Below, in pieces: positions 1 through 8,751 of a stretch of DNA of 64,000 bases. This DNA is from Nitrospira sp. CG24A (lineage in GTDB: Bacteria > Nitrospirota > Nitrospiria > Nitrospirales > Nitrospiraceae), in contig NEWT02000028.1 in the NCBI GenBank assembly GCA_002869925.2, forward strand, positions 1 through 64,000. The letters are read 5' to 3'. How positions within the stretch are numbered: the stretch's first letter is position 1; each line of letters starts with the position of its first letter. The notes beneath the pieces are model-generated. The model made no database searches, had not been told where the DNA came from, and was given only the letters and a program-made list of their open reading frames with translations. The position numbers and the translations under genes were made by a program.

Positions 1-27
1 GAGTCCCCCGAGCAGGAAGATCGCCAT
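1..27 (-). CDS. 5' end of an unidentified gene, cut by the window edge
   Basis: Only nine codons are visible (MAIFLLGGL). The ATG at 27 is preceded on the minus strand by a clear Shine-Dalgarno stretch, AAGGAG, about 5 bases upstream. The hydrophobic start fits a signal peptide or membrane segment. It lies downstream of the GH13 gene on the same strand, about 130 bases away, so the two may be co-transcribed. The product cannot be named. Confidence 0.45.
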
Positions 28-158
28 GGCTCTCCTTATGCCAGTGAGGCCCGATGCGCTCGTGCACTCAGATGTGAGAATGGAAAATACGTACATCCTA
101 CTGTTCAGTCGGTTGCAGTGGGAATTCGAAAAAGGCGACGACTCGCTGGCCGTGGGTG

Positions 159-2069
159 TCAACGCGCAAAGACGAGTAGGCTGTTTGCCGGAAGCACGAG
201 AGCGGCTGAATGGCCGAGACCATGCAGCGGGTGTGGGTCGGCGACGACTCGCCCACCATTGCCGATCACGCCGGGATTGACCCAATTCTCGTACACGTCG
301 CTGTTGAAGACCTCGCGCCACTCCCCGCCGCCGGGGAAGCCGATGCGATAGCCGAACCGGTTGAAAGGCGCCAGATGCGCGACCACGATCACGTCGTGGC
401 CTGCCCCCTCCACCCAGCGATGAAACACCAGCACTCGGTTCTGATCGTGCGCGTGCACGGCGCGAAATCCCTGGCCGCGCAAGCCGGGAGTATTTCGACG
501 CATCGCGAGCAATTCTCGCGTGAACCGCACATGGTCGAGCATCTGCCTGTCGCCCCGGTCGAGACCCGCCCAGTTGAGCAGCAGATCGTGGTGCGACACA
601 AAATCGTCCGACCATTGCTTATCTTCTAGAAACTCCTGCCCCATGAACAGCATGGGAATGCCCGGTGCGGTGAAACTGAGCCCGGTCGCGACACGGGCAC
701 GGCTGCGGGCGAACCAGGAGCGGGGATTCGCCGGATCCCCGAGACGTGCGATACGCTGCTCCCGGCCGTGGTAGACGATGTCGTGATTTTCCGGCCCCTG
801 CACAAAGCGCCACTGCTCCCGGAAGCCCTCAGGCCAGAGGTTCCGAGCCAGGCCCGTCATGTTGAGGGGGCGCTCGTCGGGGGCGCTCGCGTTGCCGATG
901 ACGTCGCGGATCGCCACGCGCAAGCCGTCGGTCAAAGTCGTGTCGAAGCCGGCCCCGTCCGGCGGTGCCTTCACCACGTACGGATTCACATTCCAATATT
1001 CAGCATGGTGCAACGCCTCGGGCCGGTGTGCATGCAACGTGGCGGTGAGGTCCTGGCAAAACCGCCATCCGTGCGGCGCACCGTCGTGATCGATGACGCT
1101 CACCTGGTCGTAACGGAATCCATCGACACGGTATTCATCGAGAAAGAATGTGGCGTTCTGGATGAGGAAATCCCGCACCTCCGGCTTAGCGAAGTCGAAG
1201 ACAAGGCCGCCGGCATGGCCCTTGTCCGTGAAATAGAGGGAGTTCCCCTGCCCGCCGGCGGGAGATTGGCGGTCGAAGAAATACAGGCTCTGGTCGCCGA
1301 ACTCGCCGCCCGCATGGTTGTAGACCACGTCGAGGATCACAGCCAGGCCGTGGAGATGACAGAGATCCACCAGCGCCTTGAGTTGATTCATTTCTCCGCG
1401 CAGATCCTCCGTCCGGTAACGGCGCAGGCCCTTCGCGTCAAGGAGACCGTTCACTTTGGCGACGTATGGAGACAAGTCGTCATTCGCCACCGCAAAATCC
1501 ATCTCAGGCGAAAAATAATCGGTGCCGTTGTAGCCGAGGCTGAAGCTGGTTTGGAATTCCTGAATAGGCAGGAGCTGCAGCGCCGTGACTCCCAACTCGG
1601 CCAAATACGGCAGCTTGCACGCGACATCGAGAAACGTGCCGCCTTTGTGCGGCAGATTCGGGGTGAAGAAGGTGCCGACGTGGAGCTGATAGAGGACGAA
1701 CTCATGAAAGGGCGGCGCGATATACCCGCTCTCGTGCCAGGAAAAGTCGGTCTTGCGGATGATGCACTCGCTGGGAAAGGGCGCTTCGAGCTCTCGGGCG
1801 TAGGGATCTCGCTTCAGCCCCTCGCTCCCTTCCCCGACAACATAGAACATGTAGCGCTCGCGGTCCCGGACGCCTGGAATGAAGCCTCGCCAATGGCCAA
1901 ACTCGTCGCGCGTGAGCAGACTCGCGTGGTTGCGCACCCGATGGTTGAAGTCGCCGATCACATACACCGCCCGGGCCTGCAGCGCCCAGACGCGAAAGGT
2001 TGCGCCGTCGGCGATCAGATTGGCCCCCATCGGGGTACCGGGATGGATGTGGCTGAGAGACGCAGGCAT
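159..2069 (-). CDS. GH13 (alpha-amylase family) alpha-glucan enzyme with N-terminal CBM48-like domain
   Basis: A 636-residue protein that should act on alpha-1,4/1,6-glucans or malto-oligosaccharides in the cytoplasm; no signal peptide is seen. An N-terminal beta-sandwich of the CBM48/branching-enzyme type (about residues 10-110) is followed by the (beta/alpha)8 barrel. The four GH13 motifs are visible: DVVYNH (about 247), GFRYD with the presumed nucleophile D321, HAEYWN with acid/base E357, and ENHD with D430. The segment YQLHVGTF resembles malto-oligosyltrehalose trehalohydrolases, whereas the N-terminus looks like branching enzymes, so substrate specificity is open. An upstream in-frame TTG at 2087 exists, but the ATG at 2069 has GAGGGG at good spacing. 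No glycogen or trehalose genes are adjacent. Confidence 0.85.
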   Translation of the reverse strand: MPASLSHIHPGTPMGANLIADGATFRVWALQARAVYVIGDFNHRVRNHASLLTRDEFGHWRGFIPGVRDRERYMFYVVGEGSEGLKRDPYARELEAPFPSECIIRKTDFSWHESGYIAPPFHEFVLYQLHVGTFFTPNLPHKGGTFLDVACKLPYLAELGVTALQLLPIQEFQTSFSLGYNGTDYFSPEMDFAVANDDLSPYVAKVNGLLDAKGLRRYRTEDLRGEMNQLKALVDLCHLHGLAVILDVVYNHAGGEFGDQSLYFFDRQSPAGGQGNSLYFTDKGHAGGLVFDFAKPEVRDFLIQNATFFLDEYRVDGFRYDQVSVIDHDGAPHGWRFCQDLTATLHAHRPEALHHAEYWNVNPYVVKAPPDGAGFDTTLTDGLRVAIRDVIGNASAPDERPLNMTGLARNLWPEGFREQWRFVQGPENHDIVYHGREQRIARLGDPANPRSWFARSRARVATGLSFTAPGIPMLFMGQEFLEDKQWSDDFVSHHDLLLNWAGLDRGDRQMLDHVRFTRELLAMRRNTPGLRGQGFRAVHAHDQNRVLVFHRWVEGAGHDVIVVAHLAPFNRFGYRIGFPGGGEWREVFNSDVYENWVNPGVIGNGGRVVADPHPLHGLGHSAALVLPANSLLVFAR

Positions 2070-2127
2070 GGCAGTCCCCTCGGACAACGATCCTACACGT
2101 TCGTGCTACACGACCAGCCGATCCTAA

Positions 2128-2309
2128 CAGGATGCTGAAAAAGTCCGCCAGCGTCGTTCTCGCATCGCTCAGAGACTCAGAAGCACTGGAAGGTATTTTC
2201 CGCTCGCCAAGATTTATTCTACGGGCGAACGGCCACACAAAGTGCGGATGGTACCTCCTCGCTTCTTCGCTCGCTGCGGCCTTGCTGGACAGCCTTTTTG
2301 AGCATCCTG
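2128..2309. repeat. Family A interspersed hairpin repeat, copy 1
   Basis: The left arm begins CAGGATGCTGAAAAAGTCC and the right arm ends CTTTTTGAGCATCCTG, so the ends form an imperfect terminal inverted repeat. The variable centre is about 130 bases. The same arms recur at 4273, 45132 and 56280. This copy lies between the divergent GH13 and transglycosylase genes. No ORF is evident inside, so it is MITE-like or REP-like. Confidence 0.8.
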
Positions 2310-2499
2310 AGACTGTTGTGATGTCGGTGCCATAGGGAACATTCCAACGCCATTTTGTTCATCATCTTGGTTTTCTCGCAGCCTGCTAACGCCACACACG
2401 ACGGTGGCATGGTCTTGTTAGATGATTGCGATGAGAATCAACGACAGGCTACGACTCGGCGACAGTATGTGTCAACTCAGCGAGATAGAAAAAACATCC

Positions 2500-2693
2500 A
2501 TTGCGAATGCTCGTATACAACGAGAGGAGTCCGCGACCGCGCGTTGCGCAAGCACAGATCTATATGCTCCTTCCAAGCTCGCTTGTTCCCTCTTTAGGGA
2601 TGGGGCCTGATTGATCTTCTACTGCGCGCGTCCAACGAGGGTCTTCTCAGACCGCGCGTTGCGCGAGCACAGAAGATCAACAGCCTCCATCCC
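2500..2693. repeat. Family B hairpin repeat, copy 1, with a partial unit in tandem
   Basis: Bases 2597-2693 form a unit with complementary ends: GGGATGGGGCCTGAT plus GATCTTC on the left, GAAGATC plus CAGCCTCCATCCC on the right. A GC-rich core contains GCGCGTCCAACGAGG and CCGCGCGTTGCGCGAGCAC. Bases about 2500-2560 hold a partial core (ACAACGAGAGGAGTCCGCGACCGCGCGTTGCGC split over two stretches), as if one unit had landed in another. A second complete copy is at 8785-8881. In the remaining gap (2310-2500) I see nothing recognisable. Confidence 0.75.
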
Positions 2694-2708
2694 CTTCTTT
2701 TTTTGGGT

Positions 2709-2714
2709 TATAGT
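2709..2714 (+). promoter_or_regulatory. Likely -10 element (TATAGT) for a leaderless start at 2721
   Basis: TATAGT ends 6 bases before the ATG at 2721, and no Shine-Dalgarno sequence is present. A transcript starting at the usual distance would begin at or next to the A of the start codon. No convincing -35 is seen. The element lies just past the right end of repeat B copy 1. Confidence 0.4.
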
Positions 2715-2720
2715 ATCTCC

Positions 2721-3590
2721 ATGCCTCCTCGATCCAATCACCGCACCCCCAAGCGTCCTCGCTACCGCAAGCGGCGCATGCGCAGGATGAAGATCGCCGC
2801 CCTCAGGCGTTTCATACGCGCGCGTTGGCGTATGTTCCGTGCAGCCAAGAGAGCCGTGCTCGCTTCACCGCTGGCCGTACGCACTGTCGTGATCGTATCG
2901 GGCACCCTGCTCCTCTGGTTCGGCGTCAACTGGGGCTATCACGCATTCAACAAACCGACCGAAGTTCTCTTTCCCTTAGAGCACTCACTCAACAAAAACC
3001 CCTCCAAGACGTGGAAGCAGTACGGCTCGCTCTTCCGTAAACATGCAACATCGGTCATCACGCCCGAGCTGCTGGCGGCGCTGGCGCAGGTTGAGGGCGG
3101 AGGGAATCCTGTGGCACGGACTTACTGGCGGTGGCATCTGACGTGGAACCCCTTGGAGGTCTACCGCCCGGCATCGAGCGCGGTGGGCATGTATCAGATT
3201 ACGGACGGGACGTTCCAGGAAGCCACGCGTTACTGCATCCATAACCATCGTGTGGTCGAGGACGGCCCGTGGCACAACCCGGATTCCTGTTGGTTCAATA
3301 GCCTCTACAGCCGCGTCGTCCCGAGCCATGCCATCCAACTGACCTCGGCGCTATTGGATCGAGGCGTCGCGAGTGCCGTAGGACCTCGACGGATCGGCAC
3401 AGTCACACTCCGGCAAAAGCAGAATCTGGCCGCCGTGATCCACCTGTGCGGAGCTGGAGCCGGCCACGCCTATGCCTCGCGCGGCTTCCGGCTGACCCAC
3501 CGCCAACGGTGCGGCGACCACGATGTGCGGGATTATCTCGCACGAGTCGACGCGATGACATATCAGTTTGCCCGACTAGCGGCCAGCTGA
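2721..3590 (+). CDS. Membrane-anchored lytic transglycosylase-like protein (SLT fold)
   Basis: A 289-residue protein. A very basic cytoplasmic N-terminus (RYRKRRMRRMK) precedes one membrane segment at about residues 54-75, so the catalytic part should be periplasmic. The segment ALAQVEGGGNP places a candidate catalytic glutamate at E125. GMYQITDGTF matches the GLMQ-type motif of SLT domains, and HLCGAGAGHAYA fits the AYNAG-type region. It should cleave or remodel peptidoglycan; the domain is divergent from classical Slt. The ATG is chosen over the in-frame TTG at 2703 because of the -10-like box just upstream. Family A lies just after the next gene, not after this one. Confidence 0.7.
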   Translation: MPPRSNHRTPKRPRYRKRRMRRMKIAALRRFIRARWRMFRAAKRAVLASPLAVRTVVIVSGTLLLWFGVNWGYHAFNKPTEVLFPLEHSLNKNPSKTWKQYGSLFRKHATSVITPELLAALAQVEGGGNPVARTYWRWHLTWNPLEVYRPASSAVGMYQITDGTFQEATRYCIHNHRVVEDGPWHNPDSCWFNSLYSRVVPSHAIQLTSALLDRGVASAVGPRRIGTVTLRQKQNLAAVIHLCGAGAGHAYASRGFRLTHRQRCGDHDVRDYLARVDAMTYQFARLAAS

Positions 3591-3818
3591 GTAATGAGAC
3601 CGGAAAGTGCTGAGTGCTGAGCATGACAGATGCTGTCACTTCGCGCCTATGTCATGAATACGGTGCTGTAGATAGAAGATCCTGCCTCACTTTGCTATCC
3701 TCACGCGATCGAGATACGAAGAATCGATCTGCAGGTTGTGAAAAACAATAGGGACAGGCCAAAACTGCTGGCCCGCATGTCTTGGACAAGAGGAGAGCAT
3801 TCTGCTGGAACACCGTTC

Positions 3819-4271
3819 ATGATTCACATCCGCCCCGCCACCGAAACGGATTTTCCTGCCCTGCTTCATGTGCAGCAAACTGCCTTTGGAGAGTACGCCA
3901 ACGTCTATACTGTGAGCGGATGGACCACAGAAACGCTCGACAGCCTGAGGGAAGATGCTAAGGAGAAACATATCTTCGTGGCCGAGGCGGAGGGAGCGGT
4001 GGTGGGATCGGTGCGCTTTTGGACCGTAGCCGGGGTGTGCATCATCCGGCTCTTATCCGTGAGTCCTGCCCACCAGGGCCATGGGGTGGCCAAATCGTTG
4101 ATACGTGAGATCGAACGGGTCGCAACCGATACCCATAAGTTCTTTGCCTGCACGATGCTGCGGACAGGCAGGAACATCCACCTGTTCATGAGTCTCGGCT
4201 ACAAGGCCGAAACGATTCTCCCCGATCACTACGACCATCTGGATCTGATCTGTTTCGCCAAGTACCGCTGA
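3819..4271 (+). CDS. GNAT family N-acetyltransferase
   Basis: A 150-residue acetyl-CoA-dependent transferase of unknown acceptor. The N-terminal MIHIRPATETDFPALLHV is the usual beta1-alpha1 of the GNAT fold. VVGSVRF is beta3-4, and SVSPAHQGHGVAKSLI is the acetyl-CoA-binding motif A (Q/RxxGxG/A). LFMSLGYK near the end is the typical final beta-hairpin. In-frame GTG at 3738 and ATG at 3777 would add a non-homologous leader, so the ATG at 3819 is preferred although its ribosome site is weak. The stop codon is followed after one base by repeat A copy 2. Confidence 0.85.
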   Translation: MIHIRPATETDFPALLHVQQTAFGEYANVYTVSGWTTETLDSLREDAKEKHIFVAEAEGAVVGSVRFWTVAGVCIIRLLSVSPAHQGHGVAKSLIREIERVATDTHKFFACTMLRTGRNIHLFMSLGYKAETILPDHYDHLDLICFAKYR

Positions 4272-4272
4272 A

Positions 4273-4396
4273 CAGGCTGCTGAAAAAGCCCGCCAGCTTC
4301 GTTCTCACCTCGAAAGCGTCCTCAACGTAGCCCGAGGCTACGCCTCCGGTGCTTTCATCGGCTGCGGCCTTGCTGGCAGCCTTTTTGAGCAGCCTG
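4273..4396. repeat. Family A interspersed hairpin repeat, copy 2
   Basis: Ends CAGGCTGCTGAAAAAGCCC and CTTTTTGAGCAGCCTG. Compared with copies 1 and 4, the fifth base pair of the outer stem changes on both sides (A:T to C:G), preserving pairing. An internal inverted repeat (GTAGCCCGAGGCTAC) lies mid-element. The copy sits one base after the acetyltransferase stop codon and downstream of the convergent haloperoxidase gene, a place where a bidirectional terminator would be expected. Confidence 0.85.
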
Positions 4397-4545
4397 CATG
4401 ATGTGAACCTATGTCCTATGTGTTGGAGCCAAGGGCTGCTGGCACACAGGAAGAACGTGAAGCGTCGTGAGTGAAGCGGTTTGACGTTTTGCCGAGATAC
4501 GAGCCACGAGATACGAAGCCTAATCGACAAGGTATGCGGTGGGCC

Positions 4546-6141
4546 TTACCGCCGACGCTGCGGTTCCAATATGTTCATGAACACGTAGTCGGCCACGCGG
4601 TTTCCCTGCTTAATCCCCTCGATCGAGTCGAACGCCCAATGGATGCCGAGGTAGATGCGGCTCTGGCCATTTTCTTTCTCCGCCTGCGAGAGGGAGGAGA
4701 AACTCCGCGTGACAAGCGGGCGTACATTCCCCTGATTGTCTTTCGTCACACCGTTGAATTCGTCCGAGACGAAGGTGAATGGGACGCGATCAGTTCGATA
4801 GTAGTTGCGCAGCATCTCGAAAAGCGCCCCGCCGAACCCGGCATGGCCGGAGGGATAGGCAGGAAACGGCGGGGTAAAATTCGGTCCCGTAAGATTGCTG
4901 GCCTGCGCTCCAAGCGGCGTAAAGTTTGCGTCTCCAACCGTCTGAGGATTGCCATCTCCAAGCCCGGTCGGACCGGTCCCCTCCCCTGCCTCTCGAATCC
5001 CGGTGACTGGCCGCCAGACCTGATACTGGTACTTGGATTCCCACACAGCTATGCCGGTGTCCGCCATGGCGACGTTCACCAGCGCCAGGAGCCTGGCCAA
5101 CTCCACCTCGTCGGTGTCCGTCCCCATCTTGTGCGCAATTCGCATGGCAATCTGATTGTAAAGCCGTGGCGGAACCCCCAGGCCTGGAGTCCCATCGTAG
5201 CCCCAGTAGATGCCGATCTCGGTCTGTCCCGGGGTGCGGTCTGTCGGCGTCGGGTGGCCGTCAGGACCACCCGGGCAATCAGTGGGATCGAACCCGCAGC
5301 CGCCAAGGCGCTTCACCTCTCTATACGCAGCCGCATACTCAGGACTGACCAGGGCAGGCGGAGGCGGCACCCTGAACTGGTCGCCGGATTTGAGAGCAAA
5401 CGGCTTGACCTTTCCCCAGTGTGCGCCCATTGCAATGGGGACCCGGCTGATTGGGTCTTGGCGCCACTTCCCAGGGGCATCACTGGGAATGAAATCGGTG
5501 CCGAGCAGCGGCTCCTCATAGTCAGCGGGATAGCCATCGTCGGCCCTGAGGGCAAGTATCGCAACGGCGGCGTGACGCCCTAACTCGATCCCGTCAGATT
5601 TTGCCTGGCCGTTGGGAATCGGATCGAGGGCCTGAGCCAACGAGAGGTCAAACCTTGCCGCCTGCGACGGATAGAGGAACAGCAGCGTATCGTGTGCTGC
5701 CTGTGCGATCGCTGCTCTGGTGGACGTGACGGAGCGGGCGCGGTTCACCTTGCTGTAGCTTTCGTAACTGCCGGCGATCGCGTTCACCGCGTCGAAGATC
5801 GCGATGTGGACGATGGCCAGCGCACGGCTGGTGCGCACCGGCCCGAGCTGTTCCCCATAGACACGGGTCTCCGGAGCAACTGCTTGCGTATGGTCGAGCA
5901 CACTGGCATCAAGAGCGATCTGGTTCCAATAGCTCACGGCGACGGCCCGGGTCCGATCAGGCCCTGGATACGGGCGATGCTTCACATCCGGTGGAGCCGA
6001 TCGAGAATCTGAATGGATGTGCGGGCCGAACGCGTCATCGAATCCGCCACGCATTCGCTCGGCAGACACACCCTGCGGGGTCGCCAGCATCAACAACGCT
6101 GCAAAGAGAACCAAGACCTTACCGGATTGAGGCGTCATCAT
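4546..6141 (-). CDS. Exported vanadium-dependent haloperoxidase / PAP2-like protein
   Basis: A 531-residue protein with a signal peptide (about residues 1-27, ending GVSA). The vanadate/phosphate pocket of the haloperoxidase-PAP2 superfamily is intact: K370 with six residues then RP (KYQYQVWRP), PSGHAG at 430-435, and SRIYLGIHWAFD with R495 and H501. This order and spacing fit bacterial vanadium haloperoxidases better than acid phosphatases. The likely reaction is peroxide-dependent halide oxidation outside the cytoplasm; phosphatase activity cannot be excluded from sequence. AGAGGAG precedes the double ATG. A possible cytochrome remnant lies just upstream. Confidence 0.8.
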   Translation of the reverse strand: MMTPQSGKVLVLFAALLMLATPQGVSAERMRGGFDDAFGPHIHSDSRSAPPDVKHRPYPGPDRTRAVAVSYWNQIALDASVLDHTQAVAPETRVYGEQLGPVRTSRALAIVHIAIFDAVNAIAGSYESYSKVNRARSVTSTRAAIAQAAHDTLLFLYPSQAARFDLSLAQALDPIPNGQAKSDGIELGRHAAVAILALRADDGYPADYEEPLLGTDFIPSDAPGKWRQDPISRVPIAMGAHWGKVKPFALKSGDQFRVPPPPALVSPEYAAAYREVKRLGGCGFDPTDCPGGPDGHPTPTDRTPGQTEIGIYWGYDGTPGLGVPPRLYNQIAMRIAHKMGTDTDEVELARLLALVNVAMADTGIAVWESKYQYQVWRPVTGIREAGEGTGPTGLGDGNPQTVGDANFTPLGAQASNLTGPNFTPPFPAYPSGHAGFGGALFEMLRNYYRTDRVPFTFVSDEFNGVTKDNQGNVRPLVTRSFSSLSQAEKENGQSRIYLGIHWAFDSIEGIKQGNRVADYVFMNILEPQRRR

Positions 6142-6214
6142 ATTTCTCCTCTTCCCACCTACATCATACGTTCAGATAGAGACGCGACAACGGCACACAC
6201 TCATCCGCCATGGC

Positions 6215-6330
6215 TCACAAGGCACGAAGGAAGTTCAGCATATCCTGCTTATCGATCTCGTTGAGTCGATTGAACTGCCCGACGACTTGATTCGCTTCCG
6301 ACGGCAGGTACCGCCCGCCACCGTCAATAC
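6215..6330 (-). pseudogene. Possible C-terminal remnant of a di-haem cytochrome/oxidoreductase
   Basis: The last 30 or so codons read through FNRLNEIDKQDMLNFLRAL, which resembles the conserved C-terminus of bacterial di-haem peroxidase-like proteins. Upstream there is no CxxCH motif and no extended frame, so at most a fragment remains. It is on the same strand as, and upstream of, the haloperoxidase gene. The similarity is short and judged by eye only. Confidence 0.35.
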
Positions 6331-6769
6331 GATGCCTCCAAATCTCATGCTGTATGCACGAGGAGTCATGTTGATCTATCCTTTCTCCGTATCCCGCTGT
6401 CAAATGGTTCAAATTCTCCCGCAGGAATCGAGACAGTGCATAGGCTATGCCCTATGCACTTAGATTCCGAGACCTTCCTAATTCATTGAGATTCCCGCTG
6501 TTCCACGAGGCGCATGCAGGGTCTCGCATACAGGTGTCGAAAAGAAATATTGTAATTAGGAGTAGGAATCTCCCTACGGGCAAGATGAGGCGCGCGCCTG
6601 CCGTCTTAACGCCCGACCGATGGTGCTCCTCTTCCCGGCAGCGCCGTGCAATCAACAGGTCGAGTGAAAATGTAATGTATGTAACGGTGGATTCAAAAAA
6701 CAGAGAGCATCGGGGGAAGGTGACGAGCAGGAGGCTGGAACAAAAGCTGATAGCTCCGGTGCATCTACG
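6331..6769. other. Non-coding stretch without recognisable features
   Basis: About 440 bases between the cytochrome-like remnant and the 3' end of the MFS gene. Short ORFs here have no recognisable domain and no ribosome site. I see no convincing repeat, RNA or terminator. Confidence 0.5.
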
Positions 6770-8011
6770 TCACGTCTTGTGCGTAACCCGCGTCGCCCGC
6801 CAGGCAATCGCAATTCCCACAAACAATAAAAAGGACGCCAATAGAAACGGCGCACCGGGGAGATGCCAACCGGCTTGTGCGCCAATAAAGAGCGCGAAGG
6901 CTTGGGTGAAAAGGCCCGGCCCAATGAGGCCGGCGATGCCGGAAAGCCCTGCAATGGCCCCTTGGAGCTGCCCCTGTTCGGAGCTGCTCACGCGGCGGGA
7001 CATGAACGCTTGCGCGGACGGACCGGCGAGCCCCCAGAAGGCCATGACGGGAATCCCCGCGCAATAGATCCATCCGTCGGTTGCCACACCGTAAACCGCA
7101 AAGCCCAGCGCACCGCTGAGCAATCCGGTGAGGAGGGTCTTCCGTTCTCCAAAGCGGGCGATGAGCGGACGCATCAGCAGCCCTTGCACAACCATAGCGG
7201 TGACGCCGGCGCCGGCCAGCATGAAGCCGACCGCCTTCGTGTCCCACCCGTAACGATAGCCGACATAGAGCACGGCCACACTCGGCAAGACGGCATGCCC
7301 GAGGTACCCGAGAAACACCACCGCCGCAAGACTGAGGAGTTCGCGATGCGACCGTAACAGCCTGAACGAGCCGATCGGATTGGCCCGTTTCCAGGAAAAA
7401 TTCATGCGCTTCTCGCGCGAGAGCGACTCCGGCAGAACAAAGAATCCGTAACAGGCGTTCATGAGACTCGTCGCAGCCGCGCCCCAGAACGGAAGTCGTG
7501 GGTCGACCACGCCGAGCAACCCTCCCAGCGCCGGACCGAGTATGAAGCCTAAACCGAACGCCGCGCCGATCATCCCGAAGCTGGCGGCCCGCTTCTCCGG
7601 CGGCGTGACATCGGCAATGTACGCGCCTGCCGTACTGAAGCTGGACGCCGCAATGCCTGAGATAATGCGTCCCACGAAGAGCCACGTGATGCTGGGCGCG
7701 AGCGCCATGAAGATGTAGTCGACGCCTAAGCCGATATTGGACAGCAGCACAATCGGCCGACGTCCGAAGCGATCCGACAGCGCGCCTTGAATAGGCGAGC
7801 AGACAAACTGCATGAGTGCCCAGGCCATGCCCATGAAGCCGTAGATTGAGGCGGCCTGCGCCGTGTCACCGGACAGGAAGTCTTCGACGAGTTTCGGTAA
7901 CACGGGAATGATGATGCCGAACGAGAGCACGTCGAGCACGACGGTCATGAAAATGAAGCGGATCGCCGCCTGCCGCGGCTGCGTGGATGTAGACGCTGAA
8001 GCGATCGTCAC
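6770..8011 (-). CDS. MFS drug/proton antiporter, TetA-like
   Basis: A 413-residue, 12-helix major facilitator. The loop 2-3 signature is present as GALSDRFGRRP (about residue 78 onwards). The motif-C-like GAAFGLGFILGPALGG lies in helix 5, as in the 12-TMS antiporters of the TetA/Bcr group. Likely proton-driven efflux; substrate unknown. The GTG start overlaps the stop of the upstream SDR gene by four bases (GTGA), so the two are translationally coupled. Whether the SDR acts on the exported compound is inference. Confidence 0.85.
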   Translation of the reverse strand: MTIASASTSTQPRQAAIRFIFMTVVLDVLSFGIIIPVLPKLVEDFLSGDTAQAASIYGFMGMAWALMQFVCSPIQGALSDRFGRRPIVLLSNIGLGVDYIFMALAPSITWLFVGRIISGIAASSFSTAGAYIADVTPPEKRAASFGMIGAAFGLGFILGPALGGLLGVVDPRLPFWGAAATSLMNACYGFFVLPESLSREKRMNFSWKRANPIGSFRLLRSHRELLSLAAVVFLGYLGHAVLPSVAVLYVGYRYGWDTKAVGFMLAGAGVTAMVVQGLLMRPLIARFGERKTLLTGLLSGALGFAVYGVATDGWIYCAGIPVMAFWGLAGPSAQAFMSRRVSSSEQGQLQGAIAGLSGIAGLIGPGLFTQAFALFIGAQAGWHLPGAPFLLASFLLFVGIAIAWRATRVTHKT

Positions 8012-8727
8012 CAGTCTGCGCCCAATCGATCAATGACGATCTGATGCACCACTGAGTATCGTCCCAGGGTCGCAAGATACACGGCGGTTTCCGCCACATC
8101 GAACGGATCGATCTTCTCGCTGCGGAGAATGTCTTCCGGCGAGGCATCGACCAATTCATCTGCCACTGCTCCCGGACAGATGGCGCTTACTTTTATGTGA
8201 TGCGGGCGGCCTTCGTCGGCCAGTGATTTCGTCAACGCCATAATGCCATGCTTCGACGCGCTGTAGACACCCGTGCCTGCCCAAGCCTGTACGCCAGCCA
8301 CGCTCGACATGTTCATGATCGTCCCGCCGCCTTGTTTCTTCATCTGTCTGAACCCCGCCCGGCAACAGAAGAACGTCCCTCGCACATTCACATTCATGAC
8401 TTCGTCAAACGAGTGTGTCGTCGTCTCGGCAAGCCGCCCACCTGCAACAACGCCCGCATTGTTCACAAGAATGTCCAGCCGCCCATAGTATGCGACCGTC
8501 TGTTCGATCAATCGTTCCACCTGACGTTCATCGCGTACATCAGTTTGAATGGCCCACGCCTCGCCGCCCTCTTTCACAATCTGTGCGACGGTCTGTTCAC
8601 AGAGCGCCATCCGCCTAGCCGTGACAACGACGTGTGCGCCTTCAGCCCCAAACCGCAGCGCAATCGCCTTACCGATGCCGCTACTGCTCCCCGTCACAAT
8701 CGCGACTTTATTTATAAGTCGTTGCAT
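8008..8727 (-). CDS. SDR family NAD(P)-dependent oxidoreductase
   Basis: A 239-residue classical short-chain dehydrogenase. It has the TGSSSGIG nucleotide-binding motif at about residue 12, NNAG near 89, a catalytic serine in MSSVAG, and the YSASK pair near 150. R in TARR after beta2 suggests preference for NADPH. Substrate unknown. It overlaps the MFS gene by four bases and is first in the two-gene operon; repeat B copy 2 lies just upstream of its start. Confidence 0.88.
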   Translation of the reverse strand: MQRLINKVAIVTGSSSGIGKAIALRFGAEGAHVVVTARRMALCEQTVAQIVKEGGEAWAIQTDVRDERQVERLIEQTVAYYGRLDILVNNAGVVAGGRLAETTTHSFDEVMNVNVRGTFFCCRAGFRQMKKQGGGTIMNMSSVAGVQAWAGTGVYSASKHGIMALTKSLADEGRPHHIKVSAICPGAVADELVDASPEDILRSEKIDPFDVAETAVYLATLGRYSVVHQIVIDRLGADW

Positions 8728-8751
8728 GGAATCACATTAACAGGAGATATG

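Noticed and set aside
768-2138. 456-codon plus-strand frame
   Set aside because: It lies antisense to the GH13 gene, which has all four catalytic motifs and a ribosome site. The frame has no recognisable domain.
4471-5583. 370-codon plus-strand frame
   Set aside because: Antisense to the haloperoxidase gene, whose active-site motifs are intact; composition is that of a shadow frame.
6765-7685. 306-codon minus-strand frame
   Set aside because: Out-of-frame shadow of the MFS transporter, rich in Arg/His/Cys, no domain.
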